Source: Gottfriedia luciferensis (GTDB taxonomy: Bacteria > Bacillota > Bacilli > Bacillales > Bacillaceae_G). From it: a stretch of DNA of 64,000 bases. The stretch is taken from contig NZ_MDKC01000002.1 in NCBI RefSeq assembly GCF_001712755.1, positions 124,001-188,000 of the forward strand, written 5' to 3'. The number at the start of each line of letters is the position of its first letter. Within the stretch, counting starts at the first letter, position 1. The notes beneath the pieces were generated by a model. That model worked only from the letters and a program-made list of their open reading frames with translations, searched no databases and had not been told where the DNA came from. A program made the position numbers and the translations under genes. Below are positions 35,370 to 43,913 of this stretch, piece by piece.

Positions 35370-35687
35370 ATGAAAAATTATAGTATAGCTATATCAATAT
35401 TTCTTTTAGGGGTATGTATCGTAATTGGAAGTTGGAAGATTTCTAATGGAATTGGTTCAAAAGCTACAACGAGTCGTGCTGAGCAGCATCAACTATTAAC
35501 ACAGACGGAATTAGTTGATTATTTAGGATTAAGTAAAGAAGAAATTAAAAAACTAACTGAGTTATACGATGGAGACGGTGGTTATTCAAGTGAACTTCCT
35601 CATATAAAAATTGGATCTGAGTTCTACTATCCTAAATCCGCAATTGATAAATGGTTGATAAATGTAGATTTAATAACAGTCCCTTAA
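35370..35687 (+). CDS. Membrane-anchored protein with excisionase-like HTH domain
   Basis: 105 residues. A hydrophobic segment at about 5-24 and a linker are followed by a MerR/excisionase-like winged-helix pattern: LLTQTELVDYLGLSKEEIKK (about 48-67), then PHIKIGSEFYYPKSAIDKWL, the wing and final helix typical of DNA-binding excisionases. Fusion of this fold to a membrane anchor is unusual. If the N-terminus is inside, the HTH-like domain would be outside the cell and cannot bind chromosomal DNA; positive charges on both sides leave topology open. Its ribosome binding site is buried in a perfect hairpin. Confidence 0.75.
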   Translation: MKNYSIAISIFLLGVCIVIGSWKISNGIGSKATTSRAEQHQLLTQTELVDYLGLSKEEIKKLTELYDGDGGYSSELPHIKIGSEFYYPKSAIDKWLINVDLITVP

Positions 35688-35811
35688 AAATAACATATTA
35701 ATTATCGTATTTTTAAAGAGGTAGAAGTTATTGTTGATTTTCTTTGGCGAAGAAATTTTCAATAATTAAATCTTTTTCTTATTTAATTACCATACAATAG
35801 TAAAAGAGTAT

Positions 35812-35837
35812 AAGCTGCATAAATGCGGCTTTTTCTT
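35812..35837 (+). terminator. Terminator of the membrane HTH gene
   Basis: AAGCTGCAT / ATGCGGCTT (with G-U pairs), 2-base centre and a T-rich tail. Confidence 0.65.
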
Positions 35838-35965
35838 TTGCATTAAAGATAAAGAAAATAAAATATGCAATTATGAGTAAGGGCGTTATGTCATTTTTTT
35901 GCTTTAGTGTATGTACTTCCTTTTGGGAGAAGATCGTAAGCAAAACAAATGAAAGGATGTTTGGA

Positions 35966-37231
35966 ATGAAAAAAAAGGCATTCGTCACCATTCCATTTTG
36001 TATCGTGTTGGCGATCTTAATCGCTACATCGTTTGTGCTAACTTCGAAGAAACCATCTGCCCCTTACATACTCAAACCTCAACAATTAGCTGAAACGACA
36101 AAGCCAGCGGTTGTTCGAATTGTTGATTATGCGATTGTGAAATGGACGATTACTTTAGATGATAAACGCGTAACGAGTGTATTGAAGAAATGGGATTATA
36201 AAACTGAACTGGACGGTTTTGGATCTGGCGCTATCATTAATTCGGACGGCTATATTGTAACAAACGCTCATGTTCTAGTTTATTCTCATCAAATGTCCGA
36301 TCATGATATTGTTTCTGAGGCATTTTCAATTCTTGTGGATGATGTTGCAACGGAAAATAATTGGACGCACAAATACACAGATGCGTATTTGAAACAGTAT
36401 ACTAGTTACGAAATCTACCAAAAAGGCGTCGACGTCTACTTACCGACAGTAGATGATCCTATTAGCGCAGTCGTCAAAAGGTATCAACAACCTACCGATC
36501 ATGGAAAAGATGTGGCCCTTTTAGAAATCGATGGCTCCAACTATCCTACTATTCCCCTTGGAAACAGTGATTCTATTCAAGATCAAGACAATATTTGGGT
36601 GATTGGTTACCCAGCTGCAGCAGATTCTGAATTGCTATCCATGCATAGTTATGTAATCCCCACGATGAATAAAGGGCAAATTTCAGCGGTCTCAAAAACT
36701 ACATTAGCAGGTAGCCCGGTCCTTCAAATCAATGCAGCATCTACCCATGGAAATAGTGGTGGACCCATCATCAATAACAAAGGACAATTGATTGGCTTAC
36801 TCACCTTCCGAGGAGATACGGTGAATGACCAAGAAGTGCAAGGATTTCATTTTGCGGTACCTGTGAACACGTTGAAAAAAGTTTTCAATAAAGCGGACGT
36901 ACATGAAACAAAAAGCCAAACTGATAAATTGTTCATAGAAGGGTTAACTTTCTACTGGGCAGGCTATTACAAAGACGCACTGTCAAAATTTGAAGAAGTC
37001 CAACAAATCTATCCGAACCATCCAGAAGTAAAGCGGTACATTCATGAATCAAAACAAAAAATGGGCTCAAGCAAAACACTTTGGGCTAAACACAAAACGA
37101 GTTTTTACATTCAAGATATTGTCGCAAGTATACTAATCCTCATTCTTCTTCTTTATACTTTCACGTATAACAGTAAACCAAAATCAAATACTACATCGAA
37201 TCCACTATCAACCGATCATGAATCCGACTAA
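35966..37231 (+). CDS. Trypsin-like serine protease with two membrane anchors and TPR-like region
   Basis: 421 residues from ATG 35966, 8 bases after AAAGGA. An N-terminal anchor (about 6-26) is followed by an S1C-type protease domain with His102 (TNAHVL), Asp182 (KDVALLE) and Ser264 (HGNSGGP). There is no PDZ domain; instead a short TPR-like repeat (about 320-360, FYWAGYYKDALSKFEE) leads to a C-terminal membrane helix at about 383-400 and a polar tail. The protease domain would be outside, tethered at both ends. Two sampled 60-base lines are 42-43% G+C against 30% in the next operon, suggesting different codon use and possible transfer. The substrate is unknown. Confidence 0.85.
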   Translation: MKKKAFVTIPFCIVLAILIATSFVLTSKKPSAPYILKPQQLAETTKPAVVRIVDYAIVKWTITLDDKRVTSVLKKWDYKTELDGFGSGAIINSDGYIVTNAHVLVYSHQMSDHDIVSEAFSILVDDVATENNWTHKYTDAYLKQYTSYEIYQKGVDVYLPTVDDPISAVVKRYQQPTDHGKDVALLEIDGSNYPTIPLGNSDSIQDQDNIWVIGYPAAADSELLSMHSYVIPTMNKGQISAVSKTTLAGSPVLQINAASTHGNSGGPIINNKGQLIGLLTFRGDTVNDQEVQGFHFAVPVNTLKKVFNKADVHETKSQTDKLFIEGLTFYWAGYYKDALSKFEEVQQIYPNHPEVKRYIHESKQKMGSSKTLWAKHKTSFYIQDIVASILILILLLYTFTYNSKPKSNTTSNPLSTDHESD

Positions 37232-37299
37232 ACTTGAATTTCAAACAGTTCCTGAGAAATAAATAATGAAAAATTTATTTGAATAGTGCTTCATGGAAA

Positions 37300-37401
37300 A
37301 TACGGCTCCATTTGCTGATCGTAGGTTGCAATTGGAACGAATAAGTGGGATAAAAATCCTACCTAAACCAATTGTAGAGCTACAAACAAAAGGAGCCGTA
37401 T
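37300..37401. repeat. 102-bp nested palindrome
   Basis: ATACGGCTCC (37300-37309) pairs with GGAGCCGTAT (37392-37401). Nested inside, GTAGGTTGCAATTGG pairs imperfectly with CCAATTGTAGAGCTAC, and GTGGGAT pairs with ATCCTAC at the centre. No ORF is present. It could be a MITE-like element or a large 3' structure of the protease transcript. The rest of 37232-37571 shows no gene. Confidence 0.5.
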
Positions 37402-37571
37402 AAATCAAGGATGGTCAATAATTTATTAGTTTAAACAATTCAAAAGTTTTTTTATAGTTAGATTTACCTGGAAATAGACGTTTTAAATCGTAACCAAAAC
37501 TAAAATAGTAAGCAAATCATCTAGTAAATATGGATAAAAAGTAACATAAAAAATTTAAACAGTATTTCATA

Positions 37572-37600
37572 TTGAATATTCAGAATTTTTCTTGTATTAT
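37572..37600 (+). promoter_or_regulatory. Promoter of the first acyl-CoA block
   Basis: TTGAAT (37572-37577), 17-base spacer, TATTAT (37595-37600). A start site near 37607 places the TetR-type palindrome at about +8 to +25. Confidence 0.6.
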
Positions 37601-37613
37601 CAAATTAACAAAC

Positions 37614-37631
37614 ATACCGACTGGTTAGTAT
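37614..37631. promoter_or_regulatory. TetR-type operator, site 1
   Basis: ATACCGACTGGTTAGTAT, an imperfect palindrome of half-site ATACYRAC. It differs from the site at 43865 in two central bases only, and lies just after the predicted start of transcription, where binding would repress. Confidence 0.75.
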
Positions 37632-37717
37632 CTAAACGTTTGTTTAAAAATGAAGCGAAAGTTTTGTGCAAAGATAGGACCGTTATGGAATAAATACTAA
37701 TTTTAGGAGGATTTGAA

Positions 37718-38491
37718 ATGCACGTAAAAGAGTTATTTGATTTAACAGGGAAAGTAGCCATTGTAACTGGTGGTGGACGAGGTCTAGGTGAACAAATTGC
37801 GAAAGGATTCGCTGAAGCAGGTGCAAATGTTGTACTTTGTTCTCGAAATGTAGAAGCATGCCATGAAATTAGTGAAGAATTGAAAAGTTTAGGTGTAGAA
37901 TCTATCGCATTGAAGTGTGATGTAACAAACAAAGAGGATGTCCAAACAGTAGTTAACGAAACGAAAGAGAAATTTGGCCGAATAGATATTTTAGTAAACA
38001 ATAGTGGTGCATCTTGGGGAGCACCAGCTGAAGAAATGCCTTTAGAGGCATGGAATAAAGTAATGAATGTTAATGTAACTGGTACGTTTTTAATGTCTCA
38101 AGCAGTAGGGAAAATCATGTTAGCACAAAAATCCGGAAAAATTATAAATATTGCTTCGATTGCTGGCTTAGTTGGAACGAATCCAAACGTAATGAATGCT
38201 GTTGGTTATAGTGCAAGTAAAGGTGCAGTGATCAGTTTTACAAAAGATTTAGCTGCCAAATGGGGTCCAAGTGGAATTTATGTAAATGCATTAGCTCCTG
38301 GATTTTTCCCGACAAAAATGTCTAAAGATGTTATTTCCCACGGAACAGATGAAATATTAGAATCTATCCCACTTAAGAAATTTGGAAATGAAGACGAGTT
38401 AAAAGGTGCAGCTTTATTTTTAGCAGCACCAGCATCGAATTATGTGACTGGGTCAGTTTTGGTTGTTGATGGTGGAACATCGATCGTTTAA
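37718..38491 (+). CDS. SDR family oxidoreductase (3-oxoacyl reductase-like)
   Basis: 257 residues, classical short-chain dehydrogenase. The dinucleotide motif TGGGRGLG is at 17-24, NNSG near 94-97, and the catalytic set Ser147, Tyr164 and Lys168 (YSASK) is complete. The Asn-Ser-Gly motif replaces the more usual NNAG. The basic residue after strand 2 (CSRN) suggests NADPH use. It is probably a 3-hydroxyacyl/3-oxoacyl-CoA oxidoreductase, since it opens a five-gene acyl-CoA block under a TetR-type operator. TAGGAGGA precedes the ATG. Confidence 0.88.
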   Translation: MHVKELFDLTGKVAIVTGGGRGLGEQIAKGFAEAGANVVLCSRNVEACHEISEELKSLGVESIALKCDVTNKEDVQTVVNETKEKFGRIDILVNNSGASWGAPAEEMPLEAWNKVMNVNVTGTFLMSQAVGKIMLAQKSGKIINIASIAGLVGTNPNVMNAVGYSASKGAVISFTKDLAAKWGPSGIYVNALAPGFFPTKMSKDVISHGTDEILESIPLKKFGNEDELKGAALFLAAPASNYVTGSVLVVDGGTSIV

Positions 38492-38527
38492 AGTTTGAAA
38501 CACCATAATCAAAAAGGAGTTTTGTAA

Positions 38528-39277
38528 ATGGGCAAACTTCATCTTTTGATGAAAAAAGAAGAAATTGATGATCAAAAACTAAACGATGAAAAGATAGTAG
38601 TCGTTTTTGATGTATTACTTGCTACTTCGACAATTACAGCGACATTAGCCTTTGGTGCTAAAGAGGTTATACCTGTAATGAATGGACAAGAGGCAGTTCT
38701 TTTCACAAATAAAAATGTGGACAAAGAATATCTATTAATAGGGGAATATGAAGGGAATACAATTGAAGGGTTTCTATCACCTAATCCACTAATGTTAAAG
38801 AAAATTGTTTCTGATCAGTCAATCGTTTTATCGACAACGAATGGAACAGTGGCATTAAAAAATTCTCAAAATGCAAAGAGAGTATACGCTGCATCGATTT
38901 TGAATGCAAATGCAGTTGCAAATCACTTGAGACAATCTTACAAAGATGAGTCTGTTATTTTAGTATGTTCGGGGTCGTCAGGACAATTTAATATGGAAGA
39001 TTTTTATGGAGTTGGTTATTTTATTGATTGCTTAGTTAATGAATCATATCCTTTCGATTTATCCGATGCAGCTAAATCTGCCCATTATTTTTACTTAGGA
39101 TTGAAAGAAAAATGTTATGAGATTTTAGCGGAATCGAATGTTGGTAAAATGTTAATTCGTTATGGCTTTGAAGAGGAATTAAAATTTGTTTCTAGTAAAA
39201 GTATTTTAAATGTTGTACCGATATTTGTAGATGGTAGAAGCGTAATTAATGTTAATTTTTCAAAGGAAACTATCTAA
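38528..39277 (+). CDS. ComB-like (2-phosphosulfolactate phosphatase family) protein, divergent
   Basis: 249 residues. The ComB fold is recognisable: VVVFDVLLATSTITA, GAKEVIPVMNGQEA, LIGEYEGNTIEGF, VLSTTNGTVALK and ILNANAVANHL. ComB hydrolyses 2-phosphosulfolactate in coenzyme M and sulfolactate synthesis (YitC in B. subtilis spores). Two family positions are changed: the Arg expected in DVLRATST is Leu31, and the GNSP loop is replaced by SPNP. No ComA partner is adjacent. Together with the acyl-CoA genes this suggests a different phosphate ester or a lost activity. AAAGGAG lies before the ATG. Confidence 0.75.
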   Translation: MGKLHLLMKKEEIDDQKLNDEKIVVVFDVLLATSTITATLAFGAKEVIPVMNGQEAVLFTNKNVDKEYLLIGEYEGNTIEGFLSPNPLMLKKIVSDQSIVLSTTNGTVALKNSQNAKRVYAASILNANAVANHLRQSYKDESVILVCSGSSGQFNMEDFYGVGYFIDCLVNESYPFDLSDAAKSAHYFYLGLKEKCYEILAESNVGKMLIRYGFEEELKFVSSKSILNVVPIFVDGRSVINVNFSKETI

Positions 39278-39339
39278 ATATTACCCTATTAAACACTGTA
39301 ACTTGTTAGGCAAAAACTAGTTGTGAAAGGGATGATTGA

Positions 39340-40578
39340 ATGGATTTTTTATATTCGCAAAAAAGTAAAGAGCTTCAATTAATATTAACAAAATTTATGG
39401 AAACGTATGTTTATCCTAATGAGCAAATATTTGAACAGCAGTTAAATGCACAAGAAACTCGGTGGAGTGATGTACCTCCGATTATGGAAGAATTAAAACA
39501 AAAAGCAAAACAAGCAGGATTATGGAATTTATTTTTACCTGAAAGTGACCTTGGAGCAGGTTTAACGAATTTAGAATACGCTCCATTATGCGAAATTATG
39601 GGACGATCTATGATTGGACCAGAAGTGTTTAATTGTAGTGCACCAGATACAGGTAATATGGAAGTTTTAGAAAGATATGGTACGAAAGAGCAAAAGGAAA
39701 ACTGGTTAGTACCACTTTTAAATGGTGAAATTCGCTCATGTTTTTCAATGACTGAGCCTGAGGTCGCTTCTTCTGATGCAACAAATATTGAAGCGAGTAT
39801 CAAAAAAGAAGGTGATTTTTATATCATCAATGGTCGAAAATGGTGGTCATCAGGAGCAGGGGATCCTAGATGTAAAATTGCAATATTTATGGGCAAAACG
39901 AACCCAGATGCACCTAAGTATGAACAGCAATCTATGATTCTAGTTCCGTTAAATACACCTGGGGTGAAAATTGAAAGGGTATTACCTGTTTTCGGTTATG
40001 ATCATGCGCCTCATGGACATGCAGAAATTACATTTACAAATGTAAAAGTTCCTGCAAGTAATATTTTATGGGGAGAAGGGAAAGGATTTGCAATTGCACA
40101 AGGTAGACTTGGTCCAGGTCGTATTCACCATTGTATGAGATTGATTGGTGCTGCCGAACGAGCACTCGAAGAAATGTGTAAGCGTGTTCAAAATCGAGCA
40201 GCATTTGGTAAGCCAATTGCAAATCAAGGCGTAGTTCAAGAATGGATTGCAAATTCAAGAATAGAAATTGAGCAAGCTAGATTACTAACCTTAAAGGCCG
40301 CATATATGATGGACACAGTTGGTAATAAAGAGGCGAAAGCAGAAATTGCTATGATAAAAGTCGTCGCTCCTTCAATGGCTTTACGAGTAATTGACCGCGC
40401 TATTCAAGCCTTTGGAGCTGCGGGTGTATCTAATGATTATACGTTAGCAGCTCAATGGGCAAATGCCAGAACGTTAAGATTAGCTGATGGTCCAGATGAA
40501 GTACATCGAGCGCAGTTAGCAAGATTAGAATTAAAAAAACATGCTACAGAAAAAAACTTCTCTACAATAAAAAGTTAA
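39340..40578 (+). CDS. Acyl-CoA dehydrogenase, ACAD10/11-like
   Basis: 412 residues in the three-domain ACAD fold that oxidises acyl-CoA with FAD. FAD and substrate-binding signatures are [16 protein letters not shown] and [16 protein letters not shown] (about 137-180). The C-terminal [19 protein letters not shown] (Asp383 at the catalytic-base position) is the pattern of the ACAD10/ACAD11 group, where Asp replaces the usual Glu of YEGT. In those proteins an APH-like kinase is fused N-terminally; here a kinase of that type is encoded separately at 44347. Electrons would pass to ETF, which is not encoded in the window. Confidence 0.9.
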   Translation: MDFLYSQKSKELQLILTKFMETYVYPNEQIFEQQLNAQETRWSDVPPIMEELKQKAKQAGLWNLFLPESDLGAGLTNLEYAPLCEIMGRSMIGPEVFNCSAPDTGNMEVLERYGTKEQKENWLVPLLNGEIRSCFSMTEPEVASSDATNIEASIKKEGDFYIINGRKWWSSGAGDPRCKIAIFMGKTNPDAPKYEQQSMILVPLNTPGVKIERVLPVFGYDHAPHGHAEITFTNVKVPASNILWGEGKGFAIAQGRLGPGRIHHCMRLIGAAERALEEMCKRVQNRAAFGKPIANQGVVQEWIANSRIEIEQARLLTLKAAYMMDTVGNKEAKAEIAMIKVVAPSMALRVIDRAIQAFGAAGVSNDYTLAAQWANARTLRLADGPDEVHRAQLARLELKKHATEKNFSTIKS

Positions 40579-40612
40579 TTCAAATTAAATGACAGATTGA
40601 GAGAGGATCGAT

Positions 40613-41365
40613 ATGAGACTAAAAGATAAAGTCGCAGTTATTACCGGCGGAGGTAGTGGTATCGGGCGTGCAACTGCTATCCGCTTCGCAAATGAGGGAG
40701 CAAAAATTGTTTTAGCAGACATTAATGAAGTTACTGGTGAAGAAACACTAGGTGTAATAAAAGAACAAAATCCAGAAGCTATTTTCGTTAAAACGAATGT
40801 TGCTGAAAGCAAAAGCATCCAAAATTTGATGAAGCAAGCTGTTGAACATTTTGGTAGCATAGATATTTTGTTTAACAATGCTGGAATTGGGAACTCCGAA
40901 GTAAGAAGTGTAGATTTAGCAGAAGAGGAATGGGATCAAGTAATCGATATTAATCTGAAAAGTGTATTTTTAGGTATAAAATATGCAATTCCAGAGCTTA
41001 AAAAATCTGGCAATAGTGTGATTATCAATACAGCTAGTTTACTAGGTTTAAAAGGAAGGAAATATGTTAGTGCTTACAATGCTTCTAAAGGTGGAGTAGT
41101 ATTATTAACGCAAAATGCAGCATTAGAGTATGGAAAATATAATATTAGAGTAAATGCAATTGCTCCAGGAATAATTGATACAAATATCATTAAGGAATGG
41201 AAAAATGATGAAAGAAAGTGGCCGATTTTATCCCGTGCAAATGCACTTGGTAGAATAGGGACTCCAGATGAAATTGCATCAGTTGCACTATTTTTAGCAT
41301 CTGATGAAGCATCGTTCGTGACTGGAGCAACGTTATCGGTTGATGGTGGAGGATTAATATTCTAA
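40613..41365 (+). CDS. SDR family oxidoreductase
   Basis: 250 residues. TGGGSGIG at 11-18, NNAG at 88-91, Ser142, Tyr155 and Lys159 (YNASK) form a complete classical SDR active site. The acidic residue after strand 2 (LADINE) favours NAD+. It resembles 3-hydroxyacyl-CoA or other secondary-alcohol dehydrogenases and sits between an acyl-CoA dehydrogenase and an acyl-CoA ligase, so oxidation of a hydroxyacyl-CoA is the likely task. GAGAGGA precedes the ATG. Confidence 0.88.
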   Translation: MRLKDKVAVITGGGSGIGRATAIRFANEGAKIVLADINEVTGEETLGVIKEQNPEAIFVKTNVAESKSIQNLMKQAVEHFGSIDILFNNAGIGNSEVRSVDLAEEEWDQVIDINLKSVFLGIKYAIPELKKSGNSVIINTASLLGLKGRKYVSAYNASKGGVVLLTQNAALEYGKYNIRVNAIAPGIIDTNIIKEWKNDERKWPILSRANALGRIGTPDEIASVALFLASDEASFVTGATLSVDGGGLIF

Positions 41366-41425
41366 TCTATTAGGTTTGAAAAGTTGTTTAAAACAATATT
41401 CATGATCAGAAATGGAGAGTTATGT

Positions 41426-43048
41426 ATGTCAACAAATAAAGTTTGGTTAGCTCACTATCCTGAATATATTGCAAAAGAACTATCAATTCCGACAAAATCA
41501 ATACCAGAAATGTTTAACGAAACTGCAGAAAACTATCCTAATCATTCTTGTCTAACATTTTATGGTAAAAAAAATACTTATAAAGAAGTGCAGTCGGCAG
41601 TAAAGAGATTTGCTTCTGCTTTACAAAAAAATGGTATTCAAAAAGGTGATCGTGTAGCAATCATGCTTCCAAATTGTCCACAATATGTAATTTCATATTA
41701 TGGCATTCTAACTGTAGGTGGAATCGTAACCCAAGTAAATCCAATGTCAGTTGAAAGAGAGCTAAAAGAATTATTAATTGACTCTGGAGCTGAAACGATT
41801 GTCGTATTAAACAGTTTGTACCCAATCGTCAAAACATTAAGTAAAGAAACAAAATTACAGAAAATTATCGTAGTAAATTTTACTGGTATAGAAGAGAATT
41901 ATGACGAAGCAATAACATTTGGAAACTTTTTGCAAAGCGGAAATCAAGAATTAAAGCCAGTTACGATTGATTCTCATGAAGATGTTGCAATTCTTCAATA
42001 TACGGGTGGAACAACTGGACGTTCAAAAGGAGTAATGCTATCCCACCGAAATCTATACGCAAATATAATGCAGCAAGGTGAATTTTTTAAAGGTGCATTT
42101 AATCCTGGTTGTGAGCGGGTCTTATCCATCATTCCATTTTTCCATGTTTATGGAATGACCGTATGTATTAATTTAAGTGTTTTCATGGCTAACGAAATGA
42201 TCATCCTACCACGATTTGAAATTGAAGAAGTTTTAAATACGATAAAAAATGAACAACCTACGCTATTTCCAGGCGTCCCAACAATGTATGTTGCATTAAT
42301 TAACCATCCTGAGTCTGAAAAATATGGGATCGATGCAATTAAGCTTTGCAATAGTGGCAGTGCACCGATGCCAGTAGAACTAATGAAGCAATTCGAAACA
42401 AAGACAGGTGCTACTATTTTAGAAGGCTATGGATTATCTGAAGCGTCCCCAACGACTCATAGTAATCCTGCATTTGCAGCAAGAAAGCCTGGTACTGTGG
42501 GAATCGCTTATCCATCTACTGATTCAAAAATTGTTGACATAGCTACCGGATTAGACGAAGTTCCAGTAGGAGAAATTGGTGAATTAATCATTAAAGGTCC
42601 TCAAGTAATGAAAGGCTATTGGAATTTGCCAGAAGAAACGGCAAATACAATCAGAGATGGATGGTTATATACTGGTGATATTGCGAGCGTCGATGAAGAT
42701 GGTTACGTCTCAATTCTAGATCGAAAAAAGGATATGATTATCGCAAGTGGCTTTAATGTATATCCTCGTGAAATTGAAGAAGTAATTTATGAGCATCCCT
42801 ACGTAAAAGAGGCTGTAGTAATAGGGGTACCCGACTCCTATAGAGGTGAAACAGTAAAAGCAGTGATAGTCCTTAAAGAAGATAAATATCTTACTATAGA
42901 AGAAATGAAGGAATACTGTAAAAATCATTTAGCGACCTATAAAGTTCCTCGAATAATCGAATTCCGAAACGAACTACCGAAAACGAATGTTGGCAAAATA
43001 TTAAGAAAGGCAATTAGAGAAGAGGAAAGCTCTATCTATCAAGGGTAA
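41426..43048 (+). CDS. Fatty acyl-CoA ligase (AMP-dependent synthetase)
   Basis: 540 residues from ATG 41426, preceded by GGAGAG at 6 bases; an earlier in-frame ATG lacks a site. ANL superfamily motifs are complete: the P-loop YTGGTTGRSKGVMLSH (about 192-207), GYGLSEASP near 332, YTGDIASVDEDGYV, the hinge DRKKDMI and the catalytic lysine in KTNVGKILRK near the C-terminus. It activates a free carboxylic acid to its CoA thioester with ATP, the entry step of the pathway. Chain length cannot be judged from these motifs, though the overall form is LcfA/LcfB-like. Confidence 0.92.
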   Translation: MSTNKVWLAHYPEYIAKELSIPTKSIPEMFNETAENYPNHSCLTFYGKKNTYKEVQSAVKRFASALQKNGIQKGDRVAIMLPNCPQYVISYYGILTVGGIVTQVNPMSVERELKELLIDSGAETIVVLNSLYPIVKTLSKETKLQKIIVVNFTGIEENYDEAITFGNFLQSGNQELKPVTIDSHEDVAILQYTGGTTGRSKGVMLSHRNLYANIMQQGEFFKGAFNPGCERVLSIIPFFHVYGMTVCINLSVFMANEMIILPRFEIEEVLNTIKNEQPTLFPGVPTMYVALINHPESEKYGIDAIKLCNSGSAPMPVELMKQFETKTGATILEGYGLSEASPTTHSNPAFAARKPGTVGIAYPSTDSKIVDIATGLDEVPVGEIGELIIKGPQVMKGYWNLPEETANTIRDGWLYTGDIASVDEDGYVSILDRKKDMIIASGFNVYPREIEEVIYEHPYVKEAVVIGVPDSYRGETVKAVIVLKEDKYLTIEEMKEYCKNHLATYKVPRIIEFRNELPKTNVGKILRKAIREEESSIYQG

Positions 43049-43053
43049 TTGAA

Positions 43054-43172
43054 AGAACGGTCTCCTGTGGGATATGTTGGAAGACTGAAACCCCCAGGAA
43101 CGAACTTGACGAGGAAGCTAAAGAATCTCGCTACACAAAAAAAGCGAGCATCCTGCAGTGGACATCAACCAC
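43054..43172. repeat. G+C-richer dyad-rich intergenic repeat
   Basis: TCCTGTGGG (43063-43071) pairs with CCCCCAGGA (43091-43099), and CTCGCT (43127-43132) with AGCGAG (43143-43148). Richer in G+C than its surroundings and without an ORF, it looks like a copy of an interspersed element; similar text recurs in Bacillaceae intergenic regions in my memory, which I could not check. Confidence 0.45.
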
Positions 43173-43271
43173 ACATACTTATTTATAAACATTAATAAAT
43201 TGAATTTTGATAAAACCTTCCTTGTACTATGATATAATTCTATTGAATTTTTAAGATTGCGAGGACATCTA

Positions 43272-43841
43272 ATGAAACAAAAAATAAAGGAACACTCTAT
43301 ACAGCTATTTGATAAAAAAGGATTTACGAGTACATCCATTCAAGATATCGTCGAATCGATCGGAGTGACAAAAGGAACTTTTTACTACTATTATACAAGC
43401 AAAGAACAGCTTCTTATGGAAATTCACCTTCAATTTATTGATGAAGTATTAAATGAGCAGGAAGAAGTTATTAATGATTCAAAGAAAAGCTTTTCAGATA
43501 AGCTATTTGAAGTCATTTATTTAAGTTTAATGGACATTAAAAAGCAAGGTCCAAGTGCAAAAGTGTTTTATCGTGAAATGAGACATTTAAATCCTGAAAG
43601 TTTAACAGAAATTAAAGCCAAAAGGGATTTATACAGATTTAATATTGAGAAACTTCTTAATGAAGGAATTAAAAATGGTGATTTAAGATCAGATTTAGAC
43701 GTACCAATCGTTTCATTTGGTATTTTAGGTGTTATGAACTGGAGTTATGAATGGTATAACGCAGAAGGACAAAAAAATGCATTTGAAATAGCGAAGTCAT
43801 TCCAAGATATGATCTTAAAAGGGATTAAAGTAGAGGAGTAA
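43272..43841 (+). CDS. TetR family transcription regulator
   Basis: 189 residues from ATG 43272, with GAGGA 6 bases upstream (an in-frame TTG at 43257 has none). The N-terminal HTH is IQLFDKKGFTSTSIQDIVES followed by TKGTFYYYYTSKEQLL, a textbook TetR domain. The ligand domain is helical and of average length. Its place between two acyl-CoA blocks, each headed by the same 18-bp palindrome, makes an acyl-CoA-responsive repressor likely (FadR/PaaR-like in role). The effector is not visible from sequence. Confidence 0.92.
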   Translation: MKQKIKEHSIQLFDKKGFTSTSIQDIVESIGVTKGTFYYYYTSKEQLLMEIHLQFIDEVLNEQEEVINDSKKSFSDKLFEVIYLSLMDIKKQGPSAKVFYREMRHLNPESLTEIKAKRDLYRFNIEKLLNEGIKNGDLRSDLDVPIVSFGILGVMNWSYEWYNAEGQKNAFEIAKSFQDMILKGIKVEE

Positions 43842-43864
43842 TCTTTTGTCTCCTTCTCCTTTAC

Positions 43865-43882
43865 ATACCGACCAGTTAGTAT
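43865..43882. promoter_or_regulatory. TetR-type operator, site 2
   Basis: ATACCGACCAGTTAGTAT, matching site 1 at 16 of 18 bases. It lies between the TetR gene and the thioesterase gene, 31 bases before the latter's start codon, in the position to control the second block. No equally good promoter pair was found. Confidence 0.75.
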
Positions 43883-43913
43883 TGGTAAATAATTGATAAA
43901 GGTAGGTAGTTTT

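Noticed and set aside
35873-35965. Earlier start for the protease at 35873
   Set aside because: No ribosome binding site, and the signal-anchor begins naturally at 35966 behind AAAGGA.
38528-39277. Assigning the ComB-like gene to sulfolactate synthesis
   Set aside because: No ComA or related genes nearby and a conserved Arg is changed, so the pathway is not supported.
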